DNA of 28,817 bases from a virus. The position numbers and the translations under genes were made by a program. The stretch is taken from positions 1-28,817 of IMG/VR virus record IMGVR_UViG_3300001282_000049. One strand, 5' to 3'. Below, piece after piece: positions 1 through 11,000 of the stretch. A model generated the notes under the pieces. The model had not been told where the DNA came from. It searched no databases and was given only the letters and a program-made list of their open reading frames with translations. The stretch's first letter is position 1. Each line of letters opens with the position of its first letter.

Positions 1-3000
1 AAAGCTGTATTTGAAGAAACTCTTGCTCAAAAACAAAAAGAACTATCTTCTGTAACTAAAGATTTATCAGGATATGAAAATTATTCTGGTAATGCAGAAG
101 GCGCTGACAAGTATTGGGCTCAAAGAGGATATGAATATGGTCTTGGTAAACAAGTAGATTTTACTACTGATAGCTATGATCAGTTAGATGATGAGCTTAA
201 AGAAGAGACTGAGGCTGCTTATAAAACTGCTGTATCTAGATTAGGTAGAAAAGAATTAGCTAAAGATACTTCTGCGGGTAAACTAGTAAGAAGAGATTAC
301 TTACAGGTTAAGTATTCTGATGCTGTATTTGCAGTAAGTGATATTATCTTACCTGGTGAAAAAGGAAAACCTGTAAAAGGTAAGAGATACGAGAATAACA
401 CTAAAAAAGCTATTGTAGATGGTGGTACAGGTTATGCTGTGCAAATGGCAATAGATCTTGGTAAACCCGTATATGTATTTCATCAAGGTACTTTAGCTGA
501 TAACACTACTAAGGTGGGTTGGTATGAGTGGAATGGTACTGAGTTTGAAGCTATGGATACTCCTGCATTAACACAAAAGTATGCGGGTGTAGGTTCAAGA
601 CAACTCAATGATGCTGGTAAAAAAGCTATTGAAGATGTATATAAACTAACAATAGATATTACTGAACCAAGTACTAACAGTACAAGTCTTAAAAAGCAAG
701 ATCTTCAGAATCAAATAAGAATTCTTACCTATGCTATAGATAACTTTGGTGATACTGATAACATCTTTAAAAATCCTTTTGGTGTTGGTGTTATTGGATA
801 TCATAGACTTAGAAGCGAATTCTTATCTTTTGAAGATAGATTTGAAGATGAGCTTCAAGATGAGAGAGATGCTAGTGGTCCAGCATTTGGCATGGGAGCT
901 GCTGATCAGGCAATAGAAGAATTCTTACCTGTAGAGATTGGATACTTATTAAGAGGTTTAAAATCAGGTAAAAAGAATGCTCTTGGATTTGATGTACCAC
1001 TTAATGAAAAACTTGTAATCTATAAGTTTATAAGAACTATTGCTGGAAACAATGGTGTTACAGATATCTATAACAGATTAGTAAAAGCTTCTGAAGAGTT
1101 TACACCTTTCAAAGAATTGCTTGTAAAAATAGGAGATCCAATGTCTCCAGTTGGTGGTATTCAAAAAATCTGGAATGCTATTAACTATGTAGGTAGAGTT
1201 TCAGAAGCACCTCTTAAGCAATTGACTATCAATAAGATAACTAAAACTTATAATAAAGAAGGTGATCTTATAGAAGTAGAACCTACTTTTGATATATACT
1301 TTGGTGAATCTTTTGGTGATTTTCAACAAGTACAAAAGTTCTGGGAAACAAGTTTTCAATCTTCTACTGGAAGATATATTAAATTGCAAGATGATGTTAG
1401 AATAATGAATCTTGCTAATGTGTTTGCAGACTTTCCTACAAAACAATCAGCACTTAATAATAAGCGAGGATTCCTTGAAGCAATAGGTATTAAGTTTTCT
1501 GCAGCTAAAGAGATTGATGAAAAGCTAAATGAAATAAGACCTGATGGTAACTCGATAGGTAGAGTTGATAGATTATATGATATTGCAAAAGCATATCAAA
1601 ATGAAGGTTTATACCCTACATCTATTAGTGATCTTATTAAAGATAATACAGATCTTGATCCTAGCTTTACTAATGAGTATACTAACTATAATGACTTAGC
1701 TAATTTAGAGCTTTCATATTCTGATAGATTTTCTAATTTTAGTAAAAAGACAGCAGAGGACACTATTCAATATACTATTACTAAGAATAATAGTATTTTT
1801 GAAACAGTTAATGCTATTAATGCTGGTGAGACTTTCCCAACTATGGTATCTCAGCCTCAAACAAGGCACTTTGATACTACTAGAAATCCTGCAACCAGAG
1901 CTTCTGTTTTAATAAACTCCCTATTTAATCTTAACACAGGACAAAAAAGAAAAGATAGAAAAGGTAATCCTGTTAAGATTAATATAGATAACATATCCGG
2001 GGTATCTCTTCTTGAAAACTCCAGTGAGTTTATTGATGGAACAGCTTTATCTAAGCTTGATAAACCTTCTAAGCTTGTAGCAGATATTCATTCTCTTCTT
2101 ACTACAGGTATAGTAGAAAACTCAAGACATGCTGATAAACCAATGTCATATGCTACATCTGCATCTAAAATACATGGTACAGGGTCTAATGGCATGCTAT
2201 ATGTTGATACTGCTAAATTTGTATCTCCTCAATCAGGTGCTGAAAGTTTTGCTAATATCATGATGCGCTATGTAATAGCTGAACATGATAGAATCAATAT
2301 TCTAAAGAACTTACCTGATAATGATCCAGCAGTTAATACTCCTTTATTTGATAAAGCGGGTAGAGAGTTTGTGATCTTTCATGGTATCTTAACTGAAGAA
2401 ATTAAGAAAAAACTCTATGCTATAGAGACAGATCCTTATAAAGGTTCTAGTCTTCTTGAGTATCTAGGATACACCTATAATGATGGGGCTCTTGTACCTG
2501 TAAGTAATACAGATGAGCAGATAACTCTTAGAGAAGAAATCAAAGATGATATTAAAGAATACTTTAGACTTAAGTCTGCTTCTTTAGAAAATCTTTATAG
2601 TGAGACTAATATTTTTGATAACAACTTATTTAAATCTGTAAGAAAAGAATCTCTTAGACTTAATATAAATTCAGAGCTGCTTACAAATGATAATATTAAG
2701 AGTGCTATTGTATCCTCTTATTTTGCTAATAAGTTAATAAATAATATAGAACTTGGCATTTTAGTATACGGTGATCCTTCACAGTATACTCATCCAAAGT
2801 TTGAATATTCTAAACGTATTGCGCTTTTTGGTTCTGCGGGTCCTCAACCTAGATATGATGAAGGCTTTATTAACTATGTTAATTCAGATCAGTTTGGTGG
2901 TAAAAAGTATGGAAAAACTAGAGGTGTAGATAAACCTTTGTCTTCAATTCTTAATACCGCTGTAATTAGTGATGATGTAGTTAATTCTCCATTTAAAGAA

Positions 3001-6000
3001 AAATTTGTTGAAAGAGCTAAAATAGAAATAGGTAAGAAGTTTGCTTTAAGAAGAGACTCTATTTGGGTTAATGCATCTAAAGAAGAAAAAGAAGAAATAG
3101 TAGCTAAACAAGCTGAGCTTCAGTATTCTGCATATGATGGCATGAAGACTAATGACTCTCAAGCTCTTATAACTTTTGATACTTATAGATTTATAGTATT
3201 TGCTCTTAAAGATTGGACACAGCAGCAAGAAGACATGTATCAAGATATTATTGCTGGTAAACCTATAAATAGAGCAGAGGTAGATCAGGTGTTTCCTGTA
3301 ATGAAGCTTCAGTATGCTGGACCACTTATGACAAACTCATTGCCTCTTATGGCTGGTCATAAGTATTCATTGTTCCCACTTATTCCTTCAGTAATTAAAG
3401 GAACTAAGCTTGAGCAGGTTCATAATATGATGATTGATCAGAATATAGACTATGTTGTTCCTGTATCAGGTTCTAAGATATCTAGCATTACTAAAAATGG
3501 TAAACCTGATCAATTGTATGTAAATGGTGTAATCAATACAGATACTGAGTTTACTAACAACCCTATATTTATTGGCTATCTTAAGAAGCAAATGAATGTA
3601 GAACCTTACTTTAAAGGTAAGTCTAGATTTGCTACTCAGCTTAGAAAGCTTGGTACTTTGGGTCTTTATGATGGCGGGGTTCCTTCAGATTTTATGCCTG
3701 ATACACAAGATTCTTCAGCTAAGAGATTAGCATGGGATGCTTTGTCAGAGTCTGAAAAAGAAACTTATTCTAACTATCGTATTAATAAAGAATACGAAGA
3801 AAGTCTTGATAGACTAATGGAGTTTATTCAAGATGATCTTCTTAATGAAATTGATTGGAAAATCATTGATGGTGTTCCTCAAGGTAGTATGGAGAATCTT
3901 CTTAAACTTATTGAAAGAGAGTTTATTAGAAGAGGCAAGCCTATGGATAGCCTTGATTTCTTACAAGTAGATAAGAATGGTAAACTTGTAAGAGATCTTT
4001 CTATTCTTTCTGATTCTGGAAATGTAGAGAGGATGCTTATTGCTCTTGCAGAAAAGAGACTTATTAGACAAAAACTTAAAGGTGAAGGTCTTATCCAAGT
4101 TGCTAACTCAATGTTTGAGAAAGCAGACTATGTAAGATTTAAAAAACCTACTGAAGAGCAATTAAAGAACTACGGTGCAGATGATCTTTTGTACTACGAT
4201 TTTACTATAAATCCTAATGGTACTTATACTAATACATCTGCAGCTCAAGTTAAAGTAGCTTTACAGGGAGATTTCAAAAAACTTCTACAACACAAACATA
4301 ATGATGGTAAGCCTATTAAAACATTAGATAGGTTAAACGCTATGCTTAAGAATGAGAAGTGGCTTAATACTGGTGATAATCGTAAGATGATTACTATTAT
4401 TAGTGCGCGTATTCCAGTAGGTGAAAGAAATTTCGTAGAATTTTTTGAGGTTGCTCAATTCTTACCAGAAGAAGCGGGCCCTATTATGGTAGTACCTAAA
4501 GAACTTGTGGCTAAGAATGGTGGTGACTTTGACTTTGATAAACAAATGAGTTTGTTACCTACTATAGAAAGAGTAGGTGATAATATTAAATACTTACAAA
4601 GTGAAGTTACTGAAGCACAAGCGCAGGGTTATTATAATGCTATAAAAGAAAAGAATAAAGATTTTGATAGATCTTTTGTTGACTTTTATACTAAACTTAA
4701 TATAGGTGCTGCAAGTAACTCTGTTCTTCAGAATCTTAGATCTATATTTGAAAGACCTGAAAACTTTATTTACCTTACTAACTCTAGCTCTAACTATATC
4801 TTTGATGATATTGTAAAGAAATACAAAGAAGAAGGTTTAGAATCAGGTAGTGTTACTAATTACCAAGTTGATGCAAGAGGAAATAAGACTAAGTTTTACA
4901 CAGCTGATCTTAAAGAAAAAGCTTCTATTAGTCCTACAACAGCATTTGAACCAGAGTTTGATCTAGAAACTCACTCTAATAATAACGTAGGTAAAGATGT
5001 AGTAGGTATTGTAGCATCTGCTAATGGTTATGCTCCAGTCGCTAATAGAGTAGGTCTTTATATGAATCCTACTAGAGGTACTGGTACATATGAAGAATAT
5101 ATAAAAGCTGCATCAAAAGAACCTAGAGCTAGATCTTCTTATGATAAAGAAGTATATAAGACCTTCAGATTACAAAGATTATTCCTTGATCATAACTCTC
5201 TTATAGGAGATGCGAATGGTAAACTTTCTGAAAAAGGTACTTATAAAATGATATCATTAAGTAACCTTAATGATGTTAATAATAACAACCCTAACTCTGA
5301 GGTAGGATCACAGACACTTAATGGTGGACTTGATGTTGCTAAAGATCCTTGGTTGTTCTATATCAATATCAATAAAGAAGCTGCACCAGTACTTATGTTT
5401 TTGAAACAAGCAGGTGTAGATATTGAAAATGCGATTGCTTTAATTAATCAACCTATTATTAAGGAGTACTTAAGATTATTAAAGGCTGTTAAGAGTCCAG
5501 TAGCTGCTATTCAAGGTATAGAACCTTCTAATCCTAATTACTATAGGCTTAAAGCTAGAGAGATTATACTTAATGATCCTAAGTATGGATTTAATCAATC
5601 TTTAGATGTAGTAGCGGGGCCTGGGTCACCTTCTAGAATCTATGAATTATTACTTAATTATACTGAAGGATATAGTTCTGCAGACTTTACTTTAGATAGC
5701 TTAAATGCAAGTAAGAGTCTTGAGTTTGGTGATGCTAAAGTAAAGGCAATCTTGGCTCATTATATAGAACTTGAGGAGACCTCTAAGTTTTATAGTAAGC
5801 TTATTAGAAATACAAGTATGGATACCAGTACAGAATCTTCATTGATATCAGCTATCAATAAAGATCTTATGTTTGGTGATCTATATTCAGATAATGCTTT
5901 TCCTAAAGAAAAACTGGATATGATTGCGAGTGAATCTCAAATATCTAGCTTCTTTAATAGAAAGCTTATAGTAGGACTTTACAAAGATTTGTTTGAATTT

Positions 6001-8010
6001 AGAGATCATCCTAAAATTATAGAGTTTCTTACTAAGAAACTTAAGAGCTCTGAATTTAAAGAGTTTGCTAATGCGGCTTATGGAGATGAAATAGAGAATG
6101 CATTAGCTGGTTTCCAGGATGCAGTTACTAATTATGTATTTCAAAAAGCACTTGTAAATGTTAATCTTGTAGATGGTTACTATAAAGGTATTACATCTAG
6201 AGATTCTATAAAGACAAAGAAAGTAGGAGAAATTGTTAGTTTCCCAGCTGCAGTTATTGTTGAAAATGGTGTTCCTGTTATGTACTATAACATGGATATT
6301 ATTAATAGACAATATGAAAAAGCTTGGTCAAGAACATTCCCTACCTTAAGATCTTACCAAACTTATGTATTTGAGAAAGCATATCAAAAACACATAAACA
6401 GTTTTGATGAATATGCTGAGTCTCAAGACTTTAAAGAAAGAAAAACAAAGCTTAAAGAAACAGTAAAAAGAAGAGCAAACGAAATTCAGAAAGAAAAGCT
6501 TTCTGATAAGAGATTATTACCTCTTACAGATGTTGCTAGATTTAAGCAGTTGTCAGGAAAAGGTAGAGAGCTTGAAACTTATTTCCCTACAGATTATATT
6601 AAGAAGTCAGGATACCCACAATCAACAACATTTATTTTAAATGAAAACGGGTTATATGATCTTATTAATCAAGCTACAGGAGAAATCTTTAACTCTAATG
6701 TAGATCTTAAAGATGGTTTTGAGTACACTGTAAAAGTAGTAAAGAATATTGCTGAGAGTAAAAAAGATTACAATGACAGATTAAATAGGTTAACTTATGA
6801 TGGTTATTTAACCAGTGTTGCTCTTAAGAATACTTTCAATATCTATCATCTCTTCTATTCAAATGAGAGCTTTGCTCAAGAGTTTTATAATTTTAAAGCA
6901 AAATATCCAAAGCTTTCTGATAACTATATGATCTTCAGCATTTTAGAAAAGAGTAATTCTAAAACATCTGATCTTCAAAATCTTGTTATCAAAGGTGGAC
7001 AGCTTGATGGTAAGAGCCTTGATATTATTCATGATAATATTAGAGAGCTTGCTAACTACAATAAAATGTTAGTTGAGGCACCTAAGTTTGGTATTACAGA
7101 TAAGTTGGAGATAGCTAAGCTTGCTGACATGTTTAAGCGCTTTACTTACTTTGCTTATTTACAAAGTGGTATAGGTGGAAAAGGTGCTTTTGCTATCCAG
7201 AATCTTGGATTACAAGGATTATATTCTAATTTGATGACAAGTCCATCTAATCCAAATAATCCAGGATCAAGAAGTGTTCTGAAGAACTTTACTGAAACAA
7301 TGAATGAAGATCTTCTTAATACAATATATGAGAAGTTTAAAGACAATGTTTCTTCTGAAAGAAAGTTTAGACTTCAGAATTATGAAACAAGAGTAATTAC
7401 AAGACCTGCATCAGAAGATAAGTTTAATGCTTATACAGAAGGTGTGCTTTTATATGATGGATCTAACTTTGACAATTCTGGTTTAGCTGAAAATTACTTC
7501 CTTAATGCGATTGATAATTACAGATTAAGTGGAGGAGATCCTTCTAACTTAGTATTTGTAATCAATACTGCAGTAAAAAAGAAGACAGGTAAACAAGATT
7601 ATCTAAAGAGTATCCTTAAAGATACTGGGGCTACTCTAATAGCTATTCCTGTAAGAGAAGACTTTAATGAAAAGACTCACTTTAAAGATGAAACCTTAGC
7701 TGATAACCAAGCTAGAATAGATGCGGTTCTCGAAGAACTTGCTAAAGAACGAGCTAGTGGTAAAGTATTAGTTATGAGTAACTTGGGTTATGGTCAAAAT
7801 ATGATTGGTTTAAGTGAAATAACAGGTAAATCTATACCAGGAACTGGTGGAGCTCAAGATACTTTTGTACATTTGTCTAAGGAACTTTACAAAAAATTTG
7901 GCTATCTTAATAACAACTTCAAAGAAAGACCTGAGTTTGATATAGAAGAAACTGATGATCAAACAGTTAGAGATTTCTTGTCGATTTGTTTAACATCTGG
8001 ATTACTATAA
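1..8010 (+). CDS. Giant crAss-like phage virion RNA polymerase, 5' end outside the window
   Basis: The frame is open from the first base to the TAA at 8008-8010, so 2669 residues are visible and the true start lies upstream; the GTG at 439 is internal to a conserved motif and is not a start. Visible residues about 20-210 look like a SLOG/YpsA-type Rossmannoid domain: GNAEGAD (30-36), DGGTGYAVQMA (140-150), KPVYVFHQ and AGVGSRQL (195-202). A double-psi-barrel RNA polymerase core follows: RIPVGE at about 1470, then GGDFDFDK with the catalytic-type DFDFD at 1509-1513 (nt 4525-4539). In the crAss-like phage phi14:2 the equivalent DFDID binds the catalytic metal in a single-chain virion RNA polymerase that enters the host with the DNA and transcribes early genes. 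The last ~150 residues (from SNFDNSG) form a separate alpha/beta domain of unknown role. The next gene starts 1 nt after the stop, implying co-transcription. The polymerase call is secure; the roles of the terminal domains are inferred. Confidence 0.9.
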   Translation, partial: KAVFEETLAQKQKELSSVTKDLSGYENYSGNAEGADKYWAQRGYEYGLGKQVDFTTDSYDQLDDELKEETEAAYKTAVSRLGRKELAKDTSAGKLVRRDYLQVKYSDAVFAVSDIILPGEKGKPVKGKRYENNTKKAIVDGGTGYAVQMAIDLGKPVYVFHQGTLADNTTKVGWYEWNGTEFEAMDTPALTQKYAGVGSRQLNDAGKKAIEDVYKLTIDITEPSTNSTSLKKQDLQNQIRILTYAIDNFGDTDNIFKNPFGVGVIGYHRLRSEFLSFEDRFEDELQDERDASGPAFGMGAADQAIEEFLPVEIGYLLRGLKSGKKNALGFDVPLNEKLVIYKFIRTIAGNNGVTDIYNRLVKASEEFTPFKELLVKIGDPMSPVGGIQKIWNAINYVGRVSEAPLKQLTINKITKTYNKEGDLIEVEPTFDIYFGESFGDFQQVQKFWETSFQSSTGRYIKLQDDVRIMNLANVFADFPTKQSALNNKRGFLEAIGIKFSAAKEIDEKLNEIRPDGNSIGRVDRLYDIAKAYQNEGLYPTSISDLIKDNTDLDPSFTNEYTNYNDLANLELSYSDRFSNFSKKTAEDTIQYTITKNNSIFETVNAINAGETFPTMVSQPQTRHFDTTRNPATRASVLINSLFNLNTGQKRKDRKGNPVKINIDNISGVSLLENSSEFIDGTALSKLDKPSKLVADIHSLLTTGIVENSRHADKPMSYATSASKIHGTGSNGMLYVDTAKFVSPQSGAESFANIMMRYVIAEHDRINILKNLPDNDPAVNTPLFDKAGREFVIFHGILTEEIKKKLYAIETDPYKGSSLLEYLGYTYNDGALVPVSNTDEQITLREEIKDDIKEYFRLKSASLENLYSETNIFDNNLFKSVRKESLRLNINSELLTNDNIKSAIVSSYFANKLINNIELGILVYGDPSQYTHPKFEYSKRIALFGSAGPQPRYDEGFINYVNSDQFGGKKYGKTRGVDKPLSSILNTAVISDDVVNSPFKEKFVERAKIEIGKKFALRRDSIWVNASKEEKEEIVAKQAELQYSAYDGMKTNDSQALITFDTYRFIVFALKDWTQQQEDMYQDIIAGKPINRAEVDQVFPVMKLQYAGPLMTNSLPLMAGHKYSLFPLIPSVIKGTKLEQVHNMMIDQNIDYVVPVSGSKISSITKNGKPDQLYVNGVINTDTEFTNNPIFIGYLKKQMNVEPYFKGKSRFATQLRKLGTLGLYDGGVPSDFMPDTQDSSAKRLAWDALSESEKETYSNYRINKEYEESLDRLMEFIQDDLLNEIDWKIIDGVPQGSMENLLKLIEREFIRRGKPMDSLDFLQVDKNGKLVRDLSILSDSGNVERMLIALAEKRLIRQKLKGEGLIQVANSMFEKADYVRFKKPTEEQLKNYGADDLLYYDFTINPNGTYTNTSAAQVKVALQGDFKKLLQHKHNDGKPIKTLDRLNAMLKNEKWLNTGDNRKMITIISARIPVGERNFVEFFEVAQFLPEEAGPIMVVPKELVAKNGGDFDFDKQMSLLPTIERVGDNIKYLQSEVTEAQAQGYYNAIKEKNKDFDRSFVDFYTKLNIGAASNSVLQNLRSIFERPENFIYLTNSSSNYIFDDIVKKYKEEGLESGSVTNYQVDARGNKTKFYTADLKEKASISPTTAFEPEFDLETHSNNNVGKDVVGIVASANGYAPVANRVGLYMNPTRGTGTYEEYIKAASKEPRARSSYDKEVYKTFRLQRLFLDHNSLIGDANGKLSEKGTYKMISLSNLNDVNNNNPNSEVGSQTLNGGLDVAKDPWLFYININKEAAPVLMFLKQAGVDIENAIALINQPIIKEYLRLLKAVKSPVAAIQGIEPSNPNYYRLKAREIILNDPKYGFNQSLDVVAGPGSPSRIYELLLNYTEGYSSADFTLDSLNASKSLEFGDAKVKAILAHYIELEETSKFYSKLIRNTSMDTSTESSLISAINKDLMFGDLYSDNAFPKEKLDMIASESQISSFFNRKLIVGLYKDLFEFRDHPKIIEFLTKKLKSSEFKEFANAAYGDEIENALAGFQDAVTNYVFQKALVNVNLVDGYYKGITSRDSIKTKKVGEIVSFPAAVIVENGVPVMYYNMDIINRQYEKAWSRTFPTLRSYQTYVFEKAYQKHINSFDEYAESQDFKERKTKLKETVKRRANEIQKEKLSDKRLLPLTDVARFKQLSGKGRELETYFPTDYIKKSGYPQSTTFILNENGLYDLINQATGEIFNSNVDLKDGFEYTVKVVKNIAESKKDYNDRLNRLTYDGYLTSVALKNTFNIYHLFYSNESFAQEFYNFKAKYPKLSDNYMIFSILEKSNSKTSDLQNLVIKGGQLDGKSLDIIHDNIRELANYNKMLVEAPKFGITDKLEIAKLADMFKRFTYFAYLQSGIGGKGAFAIQNLGLQGLYSNLMTSPSNPNNPGSRSVLKNFTETMNEDLLNTIYEKFKDNVSSERKFRLQNYETRVITRPASEDKFNAYTEGVLLYDGSNFDNSGLAENYFLNAIDNYRLSGGDPSNLVFVINTAVKKKTGKQDYLKSILKDTGATLIAIPVREDFNEKTHFKDETLADNQARIDAVLEELAKERASGKVLVMSNLGYGQNMIGLSEITGKSIPGTGGAQDTFVHLSKELYKKFGYLNNNFKERPEFDIEETDDQTVRDFLSICLTSGLL

Positions 8011-8011
8011 A

Positions 8012-11000
8012 ATGAAAAATTTATCTTGCCCTAATAAAAACTTACCTGAGTGGAAAGCTTTAGTAAAAGCTGTAGGAACTTTTGAAGCATTTAGGGATTA
8101 TATAGAAACATCAGGTGAAATAAGATCTCCAGAAATTGTAGCTTCTAAAATTGAAAGTAGAAAAGAAAAAGGATTTAAAAAATTATCTGAATCTTCTGCT
8201 TTATATAAAGCACTTCTTGCTTTAAATAATAATGATGATTTTATATCCTCTTTTCAGTATGCTTATATCAACCATTTACAAAATAGAAACTTATTATCTT
8301 TAAATAGATATAATCCAGAATCTGGCAAAATCCAATATACTGTACCTAAAATTTTAACTGAAAAAAGTATAGCTTCTAGTTTTGTTGGTCAATCACCGTT
8401 TTCTAAAAACGAAAAAGCTTTAGAAGAGTTAAGTAAACAATTAACTATTGATGATATTGATTGGATTACTTTTAAAGAAACTAAAAATGCTTATATACTT
8501 GAGGTATTAAAGTATCCCGTTAATAAAATTGGTGAACAGCTGTCAATGTTTTATAGATATGATTCTGCTAGAAATATTACAGCTCCGCAAAATATATTAG
8601 TTAATTCTACAGTTTCATATGATTCTCTTTCTAATATTCCAATGGAATATAACCAAGAGACTAATGAAAAAGAACTTGGTAAAAGAATGGTATCAACAAT
8701 ATCTAAGAGACTCTCTGAGAACTTAGGTATTATGTATGAAAATGTTACACCAGAGCAAGCTGCTGAATTAACTGAAAAAGCTGATATTCAATGGAATGGT
8801 GAACCTGCTTTCTTTATTGAAGATACTGTATACTTTGTAGGTGATAACTTATCTGAAGCTACACAACTTCATGAATTTGGCCACCCTCTTGTAAGAGCTA
8901 TACTTATATCCAATCCTGAGTTATTTAATAGACTTTATAATAGTCTTGCTAATTCAGAAGAAGGTAAGCAAGTTATTGCTGAAGTAACTAGTAAATATCC
9001 AGAGTTTGATAAGGCTTCTAATAGATTCAAAGAAGAAGTTGTAGTAAGAGCTTTAGAAAAAGCTGCTGTACTTCAAAGGCAGAATACTCTTGCTTCTAGT
9101 GGATTTAGTAAGTTTATCCAAGATTTCTTATATCAAATCAAAAAGTTGTTTAGACAACTCTTTGGTAAAGTCAAAGTATCTGATCTAGATGTAAATACAT
9201 CTATAGATCAGTTAGCAGATATGCTTCAAAATGATCTTTTTGATATTAAACAAGAGATAGTAAGTCTTAAAGATGAGATTGCATTCCAGCGTATTACTGA
9301 TGATTACAGACAAGAGCTTAATGATATTATAGAAAAAGATCCCGAAGGTCTTCAGACTATTGCTGATAAGATGTTTAAACTTGCCAGCGATTATCTCTAT
9401 AAACTAGAGAAAGATGGGAAATATGATACTCTAAATGACATACTTAAAGATCAATATTCATCTAATGATCTTGCTGAAATCAAAGCCGGGATCTCTGATT
9501 ATCAGAGAGTTGTTGTAAGAACAGCAAGACAAGTAAGAAATGATATTGATTTTAAGAGAAACCAGGTAGCTGCAATTGTTCAAAATATTCAGCGCGTATA
9601 TCAAATAGCTACTAAGCTTAATGCTTACATGGCTAATTTAGCCAAGGAACCCGTTACTCCTGAAGTTGTAAATAGAATGCATTATTATTCAACTATGTTG
9701 AATGATATTAAGCGTTTCTCTGATTTAGTGGCTACTGTTCTTGATGAGAATAATTTAGGTAACAGTAAATTAGCTGATTATGTAAACTCTATTAAAGGTA
9801 GGGTTGATGCTTCAGAAAGACATAGTTCTAAAGTATATGTAGAAGGTGTCTCTGATACTTTATATAAGTTTATAGAAGATGTTAATGAAGGAATCAAAGC
9901 TCGTAAAAAAGAGCGCATTGATTTCCTTACTAAACAGGGTGCAAGACAAGATTTAATTGCTTCTGAGTCTAAGACTTTTGATGATCTTATTGTAGATAAA
10001 GATAGATTTATTGCTACTCTTAGCGGGAACTTAGGTGATCAAGGAGCTCTTTCAGCTTTCTTTGAAAGTTATGCGGGTAATCCTGATCCTGTAATTGCTT
10101 CTTTTGGATTATTTGTTAAGAAGAATATATACGATGTATTATACGCGGAGAGAAATAGAATCTTTGATCTTCATAAAGAATTAAATCCTGCACTTGAAAG
10201 AGCAGGGTATAAGGGTACTAATCCTGAAGAGTTCTTTAACAATTTAGTATTCTTAGAAAAATCATTTGCTGTAGAAAACGGGGAAGAAAAGATAAATCAA
10301 TTTGATTATGCTTTTCTTGCACCTACAAAAGGTTCTGATTATTGGTATGCTAAACAAAGTTTCCTTAAAAAGAAACTTAAGCAGCAAGCTATTGATTCAG
10401 GAAACTATACTGAATACGCTAAGTTTCTTAAAGAAGAATCTGAGTATATGCGTAAGTATTTTAATCAGCAACACTCTGATGAATACTATGCTCTTGACAA
10501 GATTTACGATGAAGACTATACTTATACTGATGAGTATGGTAATAAGCAAACTATAAATGGTTGGGAAGCTTATTCTTTACTTGAAGCAATTAACCAGGAT
10601 CTTAAGCTTATAGATGAAGATCCTTTAGAGGATTTAGATATCCTTCAAAAGACTAAAGATAAAGAAGTAGTTCTTAGAAAAAGAGCACAGTTATTTAATC
10701 TTAAGTATGATAACGGTCAACCTAAAGTAGGTAAAGATCTTGTTGTGGCAGAGATACTTAATAAGTATAAAGAAGCGGCTAGACCATTTACTGAATATGT
10801 AGAAAGACCAGATGCATTTCAAAAATATCTACTTAGATATGAAGAGATGCTTACTTCAAGGGGTATTACGGGAGAACAGTTTGATACACTTAGACAGAAG
10901 TTTATCCTTGCTAATACAGAAATTGCATATGAGGATATCTACTATCAAGATTTAGCAGAGGCTGCAGAAGATCTTGATGAATTACTTTCTACAATACCTT

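Noticed and set aside
439-441. GTG at 439 as the start of the RNA polymerase gene
   Set aside because: The frame is open to base 1, and the GTG falls inside the conserved DGGTGYAVQMA motif.
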